From Diabrotica undecimpunctata (taxonomy: Eukaryota > Arthropoda > Insecta > Coleoptera > Chrysomelidae), in assembly GCF_040954645.1 (NCBI RefSeq), contig NC_092803.1, forward strand, positions 125,253,461 to 125,317,460: a DNA stretch of 64,000 nt. The letters are read 5' to 3'. Below, in pieces: positions 1 to 9,850 of this stretch; positions within the stretch are counted from its first letter, which is position 1; the number at the start of each line of letters is the position of its first letter. The position numbers were made by a program, and so were the translations under genes. The notes under the pieces were generated by a model. That model saw only the letters and a program-made list of their open reading frames with translations, was not told where the DNA came from and did no database searches.

Positions 1-553
1 ATTGCTGATTACATAGGGAGCGGTTGAGAGGAGATAATATAGTTACAAGGAACAAGGATTTGGACCACTCATCATCAGAGAGAGATATTTTGTTTTCTGC
101 AGTTTTTTTCTTTTATTGATAACACAATTTTTACACTTAATTTAGAAAGGATATAAATATTTTGATTAGGAGAGTTAGAATAGTTCGGAATTTTGAGATT
201 TCAATTAATATTGTTTGTACCATAAATTTTGATTGTTCACGTACGGAGAACAAAATTTTGAGAATCCTTATATGAGATTTGTTTATTGAAAACTTTTGAG
301 TGTGAATTATTTCATTATTTTTATTTCAATATATAGTGTTAGATCATATGTGTTTTTTATTATTCCGGTATTCTCTGGACCTTACCTTTCACATGTAATA
401 GCATAGATATTGAAGCACGAATTTAACCCTGAGATAAAAGAATTAAAAATTGTGATAGAGTCATAATCATATCATTTAAATAATTTTAATTAATCAAAAA
501 AATTAATTAGCTAATTATTGCTTGGCGCACCAAGACTTTAAATATCACAATAA
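1..553 (+). repeat. 5' LTR of family A copy 1 (3' portion only)
   Basis: Bases 1-553 align with 6730-7283 with a few substitutions and one 1-base indel (near 43). Identity ends at 553/7283, where the 5' copy runs into the putative primer binding site and the 3' copy runs into (TA)n. The upstream part of this LTR is outside the window. Confidence 0.9.
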
Positions 554-554
554 C

Positions 555-574
555 TGGCTTCCAAAACGTGGGGC
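555..574 (+). promoter_or_regulatory. Candidate tRNA primer binding site, family A copy 1
   Basis: TGGCTTCCAAAACGTGGGGC begins two bases after the end of LTR identity. It resembles the TGGCGCCCA...ACGTGGG type of site seen in families B and C in this window, but with changes at the third to sixth positions. Position and the leading TGG support the call; the priming tRNA was not determined. Confidence 0.55.
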
Positions 575-958
575 TTGAAAATATCGCAGCTTTACATTTG
601 AAGGAAGGGAAAGAGATCTGGAATAAGTACAGGTAATCCAGAGATAAAAACATATAACATTGAGGGAATTTGAATTTGAAAGTATTTTGACAATTTTTCC
701 AGGGAATATAAATTTGATTTATTGATTGATCGTAGTTAGTGGATATTTACTGCTATTGAATTATTTGATTTTATTTTCTTTACCAATCATACATTTGATA
801 TTTATTTTGAATTATTTGAATTTTACTGATTGCATATTTGATATTTGTCGTGAAAATTTAATACATTTGGGGAGAAATATTGTCGTGTTCTGAAACATAT
901 AGAGTGTTGTAAAATTTCACATTTGGCGGGGACAAAAACAATAACAAAAAGTAACAAC
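575..958 (+). other. Untranslated leader of family A copy 1
   Basis: AT-rich leader between the primer binding site and gag. It ends with the motif TTTGGCGGGGA (922-932) about 27 bases before the gag ATG, a motif that recurs in this family and in family B. No open frame is convincing here. The frame upstream of the ATG can be extended to a TTG at 923, but the ATG at 959 is the better start. Confidence 0.6.
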
Positions 959-2362
959 ATGTCGACCACAAGGAGTCAAAGCAAAATGCAAGAAAGGAAG
1001 GAGGATAACAGAGAAGAGGAAACAATTATTGATGAAGGATCGGATAATGAAGGAAATGTTACAATAATGGAGGAAAGAAAAGAAACAGGGATGCTGGAAA
1101 AATTATTAGAAATGATGCAAATACAGACACAAACAATAGAGAAAAACCAAATTGTAACATCACTAAAAATGGAAGAAAACCAACGGGAAACAAGGCTAGC
1201 AATAGAACAAAAATTAGAAGAAAATGATAGGAAAATGGAAAAGCGTATTGACAAATATGAAAATGAGGTAAAAGTCTGTTTAGAAAAAGTCAGAGAAGAA
1301 ACAGAGAGGAAACTAGAGATGCAGAGAGAAGAAATAGAAACTAAAATGAAAGATATTAAGACTGTACAGAAAAAAGAATTAGAACAGTTAGAAGAAAAAT
1401 TTGAAATGGCGCTACAAGAAGACAGGAAGGAAATAGAAAGAAGATTAAAGCAAAATGAAAAACAAATGGCAGAAATTGAACTAAGAGGGGTAGAGAGAAA
1501 AGAAGTTATCATCCATGGAACAAGCGAGTCGAAAATACAATTTGGCGGGGATATTCGGAAAACACACCCAGTACCGTTTGTTAAAAATTTGAAAACCAAA
1601 TTACAACATATTAGATATTTTGACGATTGCAAAGAAACAATTAGAAACCATTTGAAAGAAGGAGCAGCGTTATGGTATGAAAGCAAGGAAGATGAGTTTG
1701 AAAATTGGACAGATTTTGAAAATAAATTTCTCAACTATTTCTGGGGGAAAAATAAACAGAGAGAAATCAACCAAGAGCTACAGAATGGAAAATATCACGA
1801 AAAAATGGGAATATCTGAAGAAAGATATGCTTTGCAGATATATAACAATTCAAAATATCTAGAATACAAATATTCTACCGAACAGCTGGTAGAAATGATC
1901 AGCAGACATTTTGAGGAAACGTTGGAAGACCACGTGATTTTGAGAAACTATCAAGATATTGATAGTTTGTGCCAATTCCTTCAATTAAAAGAAGCGAAAA
2001 GAAAAGAAATGAGAAATAGAAGACAACATGACCAATATAATGGAGCGGAAAGAAGGTATTCATCAAATTATGACCAGAGAAACCGACATCCCAGATCAAC
2101 AAACGAATATAGGCCGAGAAATTACAATAATTACAATAGACAACAAAATTACGATAACCGGAATGATACACAAAATAGAACAAATGAAAATCACAACAGG
2201 AATAGAGATGCACAAAATCCTCCGAATAGGAATACGAACGAACAAAGGGACGATAGAAATAATCAGAGATTCCAACGACAAAACAGAAGAGAGATGAATC
2301 ATGTGGCAATAGAAAAGGAGGAAGAAGAAGTATTCAATGAATCCAGACAGGATTTTCAATAA
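959..2362 (+). CDS. gag: Gag polyprotein, family A copy 1
   Basis: A 467-residue structural protein that should form the intracellular capsid. I chose the ATG at 959 (MSTTRSQSK) because family B Gag begins similarly with MAATRSKSK. The N-terminal third is a long charged coiled coil (about residues 35-180, rich in E, K, Q and M). It is followed by a conserved capsid-like region (about 185-350, including FVKNLK, LKEGAALWYESKEDEFENW and the ALQIYNN motif), then an Arg/Asn-rich tail (about 355-450). There is no CCHC zinc knuckle; the basic RN-rich tail presumably replaces it in RNA binding. The frame ends in TAA at 2360, next to a likely -1 frameshift site into pol. Family assignment is firm; domain roles are inferred. 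Confidence 0.88.
   Translation: MSTTRSQSKMQERKEDNREEETIIDEGSDNEGNVTIMEERKETGMLEKLLEMMQIQTQTIEKNQIVTSLKMEENQRETRLAIEQKLEENDRKMEKRIDKYENEVKVCLEKVREETERKLEMQREEIETKMKDIKTVQKKELEQLEEKFEMALQEDRKEIERRLKQNEKQMAEIELRGVERKEVIIHGTSESKIQFGGDIRKTHPVPFVKNLKTKLQHIRYFDDCKETIRNHLKEGAALWYESKEDEFENWTDFENKFLNYFWGKNKQREINQELQNGKYHEKMGISEERYALQIYNNSKYLEYKYSTEQLVEMISRHFEETLEDHVILRNYQDIDSLCQFLQLKEAKRKEMRNRRQHDQYNGAERRYSSNYDQRNRHPRSTNEYRPRNYNNYNRQQNYDNRNDTQNRTNENHNRNRDAQNPPNRNTNEQRDDRNNQRFQRQNRREMNHVAIEKEEEEVFNESRQDFQ
2350..2356 (+). promoter_or_regulatory. Candidate -1 ribosomal frameshift site G GAT TTT
   Basis: The heptamer GGATTTT lies in the gag frame as G GAT TTT, four bases before the gag TAA at 2360-2362. 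The pol frame is -1 to gag and is open from 2341, so the window for shifting is only about 20 bases and contains this heptamer. GGAUUUU is an established shifty heptamer in a plant dianthovirus. The same heptamer sits at the equivalent place in family A copy 2 and in family B. A possible hairpin (stem 2386-2396 with 2410-2421) lies 29 bases downstream, further than usual, and is not conserved in family B. Confidence 0.6.
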
Positions 2363-5300
2363 GGCATCCACTAAACAAAAGTAAAAAACTCTCCGGTATA
2401 TTTTGTCACCCGAGAGAGTTTATACAGTTGGCGGGAAACGAAAAACAAAATTCTAATTCCAGTCAAATTTTTTTCGATGCATTTATAAAACATAAAGCGA
2501 TTAAAATTCTGATTGATTCTGGATCGGAAATTTCGTTAATCAATAAAAAACTAGTAAAAGAATTAAATATGGACAGATTTGTGTATAAGATTCCGAGGGT
2601 TGCTTTAGTGGGTGCAAATAATAAAAAATTGACGACAGTAAACGAAGGTTTAGGAGTACGGATCAGAGTGGGAGACAAATTCTATATTATGCAATGTGTG
2701 GTGATCGAAGATCTAAATCATGATATGATAGCGGGAATTGATGAATTGAGTGAAAAACATATCACCATCAATTTTTCGGAAAATCAACTGGAAATCAGAG
2801 CAGAACCAGACAACATAGAAGAAGAAAAGGAAACAGATAGGAGAAAATTTTCTGAAAGGATAAATGGACAAGAAAAACATAAAGAAATCAATATGACGGT
2901 AGAGGATAAATCGAAAGCTCAAGAAAAAAATCAATCCGAAGAGGAAAAGAGAATAAAAAAAAAGAAGAAGAGTTCGAAAAGAAAGCAGGAAAAAAAGGAA
3001 GTTATAAGCAGAAAAATGGAAGGAGCCGAAACATGGTGCTCGGAATACCAGATAGAAATTAAAGATAAAGAAAAAATAGAAGAAGAAATAACGGAAGAGG
3101 ACAGAGAAGAAATGGCAATTATGGACGAGAATCCAGAATTTTGTGAAGAAGTAATACGGACAGTGAACACATGTGAACAAACTGAGGATGAAAGAAAAAT
3201 AATATGTGGAGAAAACATGGAGAAGGAAATAGAGAAGATTTTAGAAAATTATGGAGATCTCATTAATGAAGAAAGCCGAGTGGCTAAAAATTATGAACAT
3301 TCTTTTAAAGTTAAAAACTTAGAAAATTTTAAATCGAAAACATATCCAATCCCGTATAAATACAGGCAAAGCGTCGGACAGGAAATTGAAAATATGATCA
3401 AAGACAAGGTGATCGAAAGATGTGACTCTCCATATATCAACCCGATAGTATGCGTAAAAAAATCAAATGGTGATTTGCGATTATGTTTAGATGCAAGAAA
3501 CATTAATTCGCACACAATCGCGCAATACGAAGCGCCTTTGAACATAGAAGCCATTTTTGGACGAATCACAGGATCACACATTTTCTCCAAAATCGATTTG
3601 AAACACAGTTTTTGGTTAATACCTTTGGCAGAAAAGTGTCGAAATTATACCGCTTTTTCTATCGACGGAGTGGTGTACCGATTTAGGGTAGTACCATTTG
3701 GACTACAAAGTGCATGCGCTGCTTTGGTTCGCGCATTACACACAATTTTAAATAGGCATGGAGAATTTGTTGTACATTACATAGATGATTTATTAATTTT
3801 CTCACCGGATATAACAAGCCATCTACGACATATTCATACTATTCTCGAAGAACTTGATCAAGCCGGATTAAAATTAAATATTCAAAAGTGTCAGTTTTTC
3901 CAAAAAGAGGTATTGTATTTAGGATTCAAATTAGACACAAAAGGGATTTGTCTTGCAGAAGATAGAATTGAAGTCATAAACAACTACCCTAGGCCAACCA
4001 ATTTAAAAACTTTGCGGGGATTTTTAGGAATGGTAAACTATTTCAAAAAGTTAATACCAGACCTCAGTACAAAAGAAATACCGCTAATAGCATTACTTAA
4101 GAAAAATGTCAGATGGAAATGGGGAACGGAACAAGAAATCGCGTTCAAAAATTTAAAAGGAGCGTTTTCCACAGCTGTAAGAGTGCACCACCCAAGATAT
4201 GAGCAACCTTTCATTCTCAGGACCGATGCTTCCATAAAAAAATTTGCAGGGGTGTTATCACAGATACAAGACGATATAGAGGTGCCAATATGTTTTGTTT
4301 CCCGTGTAACCAAAACGTATGAGAGAAAATACAGCGTTACTGAATTAGAGTTTGCCAGTGTGTTATTTTGTGTAAACAAATTACGTTTTTACCTACTTGG
4401 GGCAAGATTCACCATTGAAACGGACCACGCAGCGTTGATACACATAATGAAAAATAGGTTGGTAAATAATAGAATTCATAGGGGCATTCTTTTACTCCAA
4501 GAATATGATTTTGAATTTAAATATATCAAAGGAACGGACAATATTTTGGCTGATGCGTTGACGAGAGATGAACAATTCCGCAAAGAGGATCACAAAACTC
4601 TCCACGTAGGCATGAACATAATGAGAGAAGAAGCAGGCTTATTTTCGTTGGCCAAAATCAGGGAAAATCAGGAAGAACTGAATGAAAGAGAAAAGCAAAG
4701 GGCTGAACAAGAAAATAACCTATATTTTAAGAGGGTCGATGGTAAAGAACTCTATGTAATCACGGAGCAAATGGCAAAAGAAGTTTTTTTAAAGTTACAC
4801 TGTGACAACGGACATATTGGAAGTAGAAAGGTGTGGCTTATGTTCAGGGAGAACTACATTTGTCGACAGGACTATACAATAGCCAAGGAGGTGACTCGAA
4901 ATTGTGTGACATGCCAAAAGTGTAAAAGTAGGAACTTTAAAAATGAAAACGTCACAAAAAACGTCGTAGCTCGGAAGAAACTGGATATTGTTGCTATTGA
5001 TATGTTGAGCGATTTGATACCAACAACTCAAAGGAATAAACACATATTAGTTATGGTGGATCTTTTCTCAAAATATGTTAAATTGTACGCATGCAGAACC
5101 ACAAAAGGAATTGAAATACTTAGGAAGATAGACAATTTTATAGAAACGGTGGGAAGACCAGACAATATTTTATTGGACAATGCGACATATTTTAGGAACG
5201 AACGTTTTAAAAGGGAATTAAGAGAGAGAGGCATCGATACAAAATTTATAAGCATCCGTCATCCACAGAGCAACCCATCGGAGCGTTTTATACAAGAAGT

Positions 5301-5781
5301 CACAAAATTTCTACGAATTGCCGCGGAAGAACATCATCGACATTGGGACAGAAAAGTGTTTGAGATCGAGACCTATTTGAATTGTGCTCCAAATACGGTT
5401 ACCAAAGAGACGCCTTTATATATAATGAAAGGAACAATGCCTACAAGACCGTGGGAAGACACCGCCCCCAAACAATACGAAGAAGTGATCGAATTGGTTC
5501 AAAGAAGATTGAGACGAAGTGGAGAGAAATATCTCCAAAGACAAGAGAGAACCCAAAGAAGAAGGCCGATCAAATTCCAGAAAGGAGATAAAGTCTTAGT
5601 GAAGGCACTGAGGGTGTCGAATTTACAAAATGGTATTTGTGCTAAATTGATGCCGATATTTGAAGGTCCATATAGGGTCAATACGGAAAATGGGGTAAAT
5701 AGTTATGAATTAGCGCACATAGAGACAGGAAATATACGGGGTATTTTTAACATTCACGACATCTATCAATATCATGAATAG
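2356..5781 (+). CDS. pol: Pol polyprotein (PR-RT-RNaseH-IN), family A copy 1
   Basis: The frame is in -1 relation to gag and is open from 2341; the first possible near-cognate start is a TTG at 2428, so expression as a Gag-Pol fusion is likely. Counting from 2428 (1117 residues), the aspartic protease DSG is at 30-32. A Lys/Glu-rich linker of about 120 residues follows, then reverse transcriptase with YIDD at 451-454, then RNase H with its DAS motif near D600. Integrase has an HHCC-type zinc region from about H791 and catalytic D858, D917 and E952. The C-terminus has a GPY-like segment (FEGPYRV). No stop or frameshift interrupts it, so this copy may encode active enzymes. It ends in TAG at 5779. 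Confidence 0.92.
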   Translation, partial: SIRHPLNKSKKLSGIFCHPREFIQLAGNEKQNSNSSQIFFDAFIKHKAIKILIDSGSEISLINKKLVKELNMDRFVYKIPRVALVGANNKKLTTVNEGLGVRIRVGDKFYIMQCVVIEDLNHDMIAGIDELSEKHITINFSENQLEIRAEPDNIEEEKETDRRKFSERINGQEKHKEINMTVEDKSKAQEKNQSEEEKRIKKKKKSSKRKQEKKEVISRKMEGAETWCSEYQIEIKDKEKIEEEITEEDREEMAIMDENPEFCEEVIRTVNTCEQTEDERKIICGENMEKEIEKILENYGDLINEESRVAKNYEHSFKVKNLENFKSKTYPIPYKYRQSVGQEIENMIKDKVIERCDSPYINPIVCVKKSNGDLRLCLDARNINSHTIAQYEAPLNIEAIFGRITGSHIFSKIDLKHSFWLIPLAEKCRNYTAFSIDGVVYRFRVVPFGLQSACAALVRALHTILNRHGEFVVHYIDDLLIFSPDITSHLRHIHTILEELDQAGLKLNIQKCQFFQKEVLYLGFKLDTKGICLAEDRIEVINNYPRPTNLKTLRGFLGMVNYFKKLIPDLSTKEIPLIALLKKNVRWKWGTEQEIAFKNLKGAFSTAVRVHHPRYEQPFILRTDASIKKFAGVLSQIQDDIEVPICFVSRVTKTYERKYSVTELEFASVLFCVNKLRFYLLGARFTIETDHAALIHIMKNRLVNNRIHRGILLLQEYDFEFKYIKGTDNILADALTRDEQFRKEDHKTLHVGMNIMREEAGLFSLAKIRENQEELNEREKQRAEQENNLYFKRVDGKELYVITEQMAKEVFLKLHCDNGHIGSRKVWLMFRENYICRQDYTIAKEVTRNCVTCQKCKSRNFKNENVTKNVVARKKLDIVAIDMLSDLIPTTQRNKHILVMVDLFSKYVKLYACRTTKGIEILRKIDNFIETVGRPDNILLDNATYFRNERFKRELRERGIDTKFISIRHPQSNPSERFIQEVTKFLRIAAEEHHRHWDRKVFEIETYLNCAPNTVTKETPLYIMKGTMPTRPWEDTAPKQYEEVIELVQRRLRRSGEKYLQRQERTQRRRPIKFQKGDKVLVKALRVSNLQNGICAKLMPIFEGPYRVNTENGVNSYELAHIETGNIRGIFNIHDIYQYHE

Positions 5782-6284
5782 ATTTTAATAACATAGTGAA
5801 ATAATTTGATCCTAGAAAACTTTTGTCATTTTTAAAATTTAACAAAGAGTTTTCGGCAGATCAAATGGCGGGGATTTGTTATGATATGTAAAATCGAGAA
5901 AAATATTGGTTTGTTTAAAAATATTTCAAAGTTCAAAAACATTAAAATAATTCAGATAAGTAGGATAATATCCAACAAACATTTCGGAGAAGGAAAGTTA
6001 TTAAATCCTTGAATTACCTGTACCAAACAAAATGTAAGCTTTACATCAATCATTTCTTTGTTAAATTTGAGTGACCCGCATAAGTTTAAGTGAAAGCCAA
6101 AGAATTGAACGGGGTTTTTCAAAATCCATTAATGCAGTGATTAAAGACAATAGAAGGGATTATAGAAAGAGGTTTTTGTTAGTTTTTAAGATTTATAGAA
6201 AAATATTATTTGTAAATAAGTTTTAGGAAATTTATAATTATAGGTAAAAATTTGTTTGTTATCGAAATGAAGAAATGGGGGAAT
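5782..6284 (+). other. 3' noncoding region and polypurine tract, family A copy 1
   Basis: About 500 bases between pol and the 3' LTR without an env-like frame. It includes another copy of the GGCGGGGA motif (5868-5875). The polypurine tract is about 6268-6282 (GAAGAAATGGGGGA), directly before the LTR start, and would prime plus-strand DNA synthesis. Confidence 0.7.
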
Positions 6285-7276
6285 TGTGACGAGTTGTGAT
6301 TGGCGGAGATTGAAAAAGGTGGGATAAGTGTGTGGGAGAAAGTTTAGCGAGATTGAGGAGAGAGAAAAGATAGCAGGCAGTTGGTTTCCAAGTCTGTGAG
6401 AGGAACAGTGATTGTTCTCTGGCGGTTCCTGAAATGTAGCAAGCAGTAGTGTTGAATGTTAGTGAGTTTTTGTGGAGTTAGTGTATCTGGCAGAAGCTGA
6501 AGAAGCAAAATATTGTAAGTCATATTTCTCTACTTATATTCCAAGAGTCACTGTTCAGGCCAACGAGAGATTCAGTTTATCGTAAAGAGAAGATATTCCA
6601 AGAGTCATTTTTCACTCGGGCCAACGAGAGATTCAGTTTATCGAGAGGAGAAAGGCTATCATAATTTGAATGATTTGTGCTTTTGAAGGAGATCATTAAG
6701 GACGATATACTTGCAACAATCTGTGTAAGATTGCTGATTACATAGGGAGCGGTTGAGAGGAGATAATATAGTCTACAAGGAACAAGGATTTGGACCACTC
6801 ATCATCAGAGAAAGATATTTTGTTTTCTGCAGTTTTTTTCTTTTATTGATAACACAATTTTTTCACTTAATTTGGAAAGGATATAAATATTTTGATTAGG
6901 AGAGTTAGAATAGTTCGGAATTTTGAGATTTCAATTAATATTGTTTGTACCATAAATTTTGATTGTTCACGTACGGAGAACAAAATTTTGAGAATCCTTA
7001 TATGAGATTTGTTTATTGAAAACTTTTGAGTGTGAATTATTTCATTATTTTTATTTCAATATATAGTGTTAGATCATATGTGTTTTTTATTATTCCGGTA
7101 TTCTCTGGACCTTACCTTTCACATGTAATAGCATAGATATTGAAGCACGAATTTAACCCTGAGATAAAAGAATTAAAAATTGTGATAGAGTCATAATCAT
7201 ATCATTTAAATAATTTTAATTAATCAAAAAAATTAATTAGCTAATTATTGCTTGGCGCACCAAGACTTTAAATATC

Positions 7277-7283
<7 letters not shown>
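6285..7283 (+). repeat. 3' LTR of family A copy 1
   Basis: About 999 bases, starting at TGTGACGAG after the polypurine tract and ending at ATCACAATAA; the outermost bases form a short inverted pair (ATTGTGA/TCACAAT), so the ends are certain only to within about 3 bases. The 3' edge runs directly into (TA)n. It contains a 57-base tandem duplication (6536-6592 and 6593-6652), also present in copy 2. Confidence 0.88.
6536..6652 (+). repeat. 57-base tandem duplication inside the family A LTR
   Basis: Two units, each beginning ATATTCCAAGAGTCA and each containing GCCAACGAGAGATTCAGTTT. Both units are present in the copy 2 LTR (about 58175-58285), so the duplication predates both insertions and could be a repeated regulatory box; that role is inference. 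Confidence 0.8.

Positions 7284-7353
<70 letters not shown>
7283..7353. repeat. (TA)n microsatellite at family A copy 1 3' end
   Basis: Uninterrupted TA repeats of about 70 bases starting at the last base of the 3' LTR. This is probably the remaining half of the integration target. Confidence 0.95.
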
Positions 7354-7358
<5 letters not shown>

Positions 7359-7942
7359 AAGTTTTATTTTGAGGTTGCAATTAATAATAGGGCAGGAAAG
7401 TGAAACTCTTTGTTCTTTATCAAGCTTTCGCAAAATTTATTTGCTTCTTCAGGATATGCTAAAATATGGTATCAGTAAATACAATGAAATTAGAATTAAA
7501 CAGCATTGTATAAAACTAGTATAAAAACTTACAACATGAGGTTAATCCATTAAATTTTCAAATTTACAAAACATTAAAACTTAACTTATTAAAATTGTAT
7601 AGTTATGTAAGTACAATATTTTAATTTTATTTAATTTTGTACAAATTCATTATGACATTGATTATTTGATGTTTGATTTATGTCAGAAAGACACTCGTTT
7701 CTGTTTATTATATTTTTTGTTATTGATAACTAGCTCTTGATTGTTATTATGGTTACGTACAAAGTGGCGTCAAATATGAATATTTAAATTTTTTGAAATT
7801 ATAGTATTTATAGTCAGAAAATCTAATATTAGAAAATTATAGTATTAATTTTCGTAAGATAGAATGTAATTATAGATATTGCTTAGTTTATCAATATCAG
7901 TTTTTTTATTACCGCATTGATATTTATTTATGCATACCATTT
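7354..7942. other. AT-rich spacer without a recognised gene
   Basis: No supported coding region. At 7426-7452 the minus strand reads CTGAAGA, then a small hairpin (GCAAA/TTTGC), then GAAA, a layout repeated next to other (TA)n or foldback boundaries in the window. Otherwise I see nothing identifiable. Confidence 0.4.
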
Positions 7943-8314
7943 CTAAAAAATCCTGGCAAGTTTTTCATTTGTTCTAAGAACAATCTCTTCGAAAATATCG
8001 TTTGTTATTATACATTTCCAAGCACTTTTCTGGAGACACAATTTCCCAAGAGACTTGATTGGCCCAATAATCCCAGAAAGATGAGAGATAATGTTAAAAT
8101 TTCTTGTTCTTACATTTGAAGGTAGAGCTTCTGCAGTCCACTTGTATCGATTTTTGCCACAGTACATTCTCGAAGGGCCTGGAGTTTGTTGTTGCTCATG
8201 TGGATCCGAGTCCGAATTAACCTTCGAAGGTGCTGCATTTTGCGGAATATTATCTTCAACATCCAATAGAGATTCGACGGTTTCTAGCTCATAACAGTAG
8301 CAGAAGAACAACAA
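7943..8314 (-). pseudogene. piggyBac transposase, N-terminal relic
   Basis: The minus-strand frame of 123 residues has an acidic, Ser/Asp/Gln-rich start followed by GKNRYKWTAEALPSNVRTRN and then SAWKCIITNDIFEEIVLRTNEKL. The W-x-x-x-P...R..N run and the IFEEIV.RTN segment match the N-terminal part of piggyBac-family transposases (DDE_Tnp_1_7), which lies just upstream of the catalytic core. The catalytic region is absent: the frame stops at 7943 and no core follows. It is truncated on the other side by the RTE-like element starting near 8318. A non-functional fossil. Confidence 0.72.
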
Positions 8315-8317
8315 GTT

Positions 8318-9146
8318 ATTAGGTCGGGAAAATCATGCTATATTTAAAATGACGCAAGTCCAAGAGAAATCATTAGAATACAACAAACTTGCATATCTAT
8401 GTTGTGTGGACCATAAGATGGCATTTAAACAAGTCAAATTAAAGGACGTTATCCACTTATTATATCTTAATTTTTATTATAATCTTATTATCTATAAGAG
8501 AGATACCTCTAGGAAAAATCAAAAATCGAAAATATCTACCAAAACAACACAATAAAAATAAAAGTAGAAGAATTAACTGACCCCATTGAAGCTGGCAATG
8601 GGATAAGACAGAGAGATTCCCTAAGTCCTCTAATATTCATCTATATTAAGGATGAAATAATAAAAAAATAAGAACTAAAAAAGGATACAAAATAGGACAA
8701 AAAAACTTAAAATAATCTGCTATGCCAGTGACGCAATACTACTCTCTTAAAGTGAAGATGATTTGCAACTTATGCTGCACCAATTTAATATAACCGCGAG
8801 AAAACTTAATATGTTAATCTCCCCAGAAAAGTAACATGCATGGCTATAAGAGCAAATTTACTAAGATGTAATTTGGAGCTAATAAGTCAGATAATACAAC
8901 AAGTGATGAAGTTTAAATATTTAGGCATCACATTATCTAATTACGAAAAGATCGTAAAAGAAGTGGAAGATCAAGTGAATATAGCAAACGTAGCCGCAGG
9001 TTGTCTGAACAAAAGAGGATAAAAAGGACGGAAACAGCGGAGAAGGAAACACTAAGAAAAATTAATGGTAAAACACTATAAGATAGAGCAAGAAGTACAG
9101 ATGTATAGATGCAAGGTGGAGAACATCAAGCACTGGGTAAGAAATC
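8318..9146 (+). pseudogene. RTE-like non-LTR reverse transcriptase, 5' segment of interrupted copy
   Basis: Translated segments in shifting frames match non-LTR reverse transcriptase in order: EKSLEYNKLAYLC(x)D with AFKQV, then IEAGNGIRQRDSLSPLIF (the GxRQGDxLSP block, with R for G), a degraded CYADD region, then IIQQVMKFKYLGITLS and a CLN motif near 9010. Several stops and frameshifts interrupt it, so it is dead. It begins abruptly in mid-RT (5'-truncated) and is interrupted at 9146 by a second RTE-like copy; it continues at 9657. Confidence 0.75.
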
Positions 9147-9656
9147 GTCTTCTTGTTCCTCTGTATAAGCAACTCTGCTTATTTATTGGCAGATTAATAC
9201 CTCTATGGAAGGTTGGTACTCCATATTTTGCGCGGTCGTCCGATAATTTTTCTGCCGATTGGTGACTTATCTCTTGCTATTTTGACGAAACGGGTCTCTC
9301 CTATTTTGGTGGTTATTTCATTTTTTTTTCTATTTAGTGTCCATTCGTTAATACACTGTAGATTACATTTTTTTAATATTTTTACTTCTCTTTTGATTTT
9401 TTAGCGGATTTCCTGTAATTCTTCCAAGTACTCTTATCTCTGCAGTTTTCCAGTAGCCTTTGTATCGTGGATGTTTCAGGTTTTGTTTCTGAGGCATATG
9501 TAATTCTTGGTTTTACACTGGCTTTATAAATTTTTGGCCTCATCTCAGTGTTAATGTGCCTGTTTCGCCATATGGTCTTATTAAGGCATCCTGGCAATCT
9601 ATTTGCTTTTTACTTGATCTTTAACATATTTGTTTAGGTCTTCATAGCTTGAAAGT
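9147..9656 (-). mobile_element. RTE-like non-LTR fragment nested in a related copy
   Basis: The minus strand encodes the C-terminal part of the same kind of reverse transcriptase protein: CLNKTIWRNRHINTEM, YASETKPETS, then a degraded GRxxIGRPRK-type motif. The 3' end at 9147 carries an AAGAAG-rich tail. It is flanked by an imperfect 10-base target duplication, GTAAGAAATC (9137-9146) and GTAGGAAATC (9657-9666). Reading across the insertion restores the order of the host element. This copy is 5'-truncated and broken. Confidence 0.72.
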
Positions 9657-9850
9657 GTAGGAAATCAAAGGGTAGAATGTAATGGTCATATAAACCACAT
9701 AACCATACATAACAACATATAGAGTAGTAAAGAGAGCAAAAGACCGTTTCCCAATAACCACGAAAACGATGAACCACAACTTACTGGAGGCACATTAAAA
9801 AACAGACAGAGTCATAACTACATAAAAAAAGAAGAAAAAGAAGAAGTGTT
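9657..9850 (+). pseudogene. RTE-like non-LTR element, 3' segment of interrupted copy
   Basis: Resumes the host copy after the nested insertion; RNQRVECNGHI matches the protein C-terminus that would follow KHWVRNR at 9131-9146. It ends with an AAG/GAA-rich tail (about 9820-9848), the usual 3' microsatellite tail of this group. Confidence 0.6.

Larger units (their letters stand above)
1..7283 (+). mobile_element. Ty3/Gypsy LTR retrotransposon, family A copy 1
   Basis: The element reads 5' LTR (partial), leader, gag, pol, 3' noncoding region, polypurine tract, 3' LTR. The domain order PR-RT-RNaseH-IN in pol marks it as Ty3/Gypsy (Metaviridae). The first base of the window matches base 6730 of the 3' LTR, so roughly 445 bases of 5' LTR lie outside the window. 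Over the shared 550 bases the two LTRs differ at only a handful of sites, which suggests a young insertion, and both reading frames are open. There is no env-like frame. A second, inverted copy lies at 57541-64000. The clade within Ty3/Gypsy was not resolved; the YIDDL active site and long LTRs would need a tree. Confidence 0.93.

Noticed and set aside
2713..3180. Long opposite-strand frames across gag and pol
   Set aside because: Shadows of the A-rich coding strand; Phe/Ser-rich translations without domains.
7426..7452. A hammerhead ribozyme
   Set aside because: The core is imperfect (extra base before stem II) and a closing third stem was not found, so it is listed only as a speculative motif.
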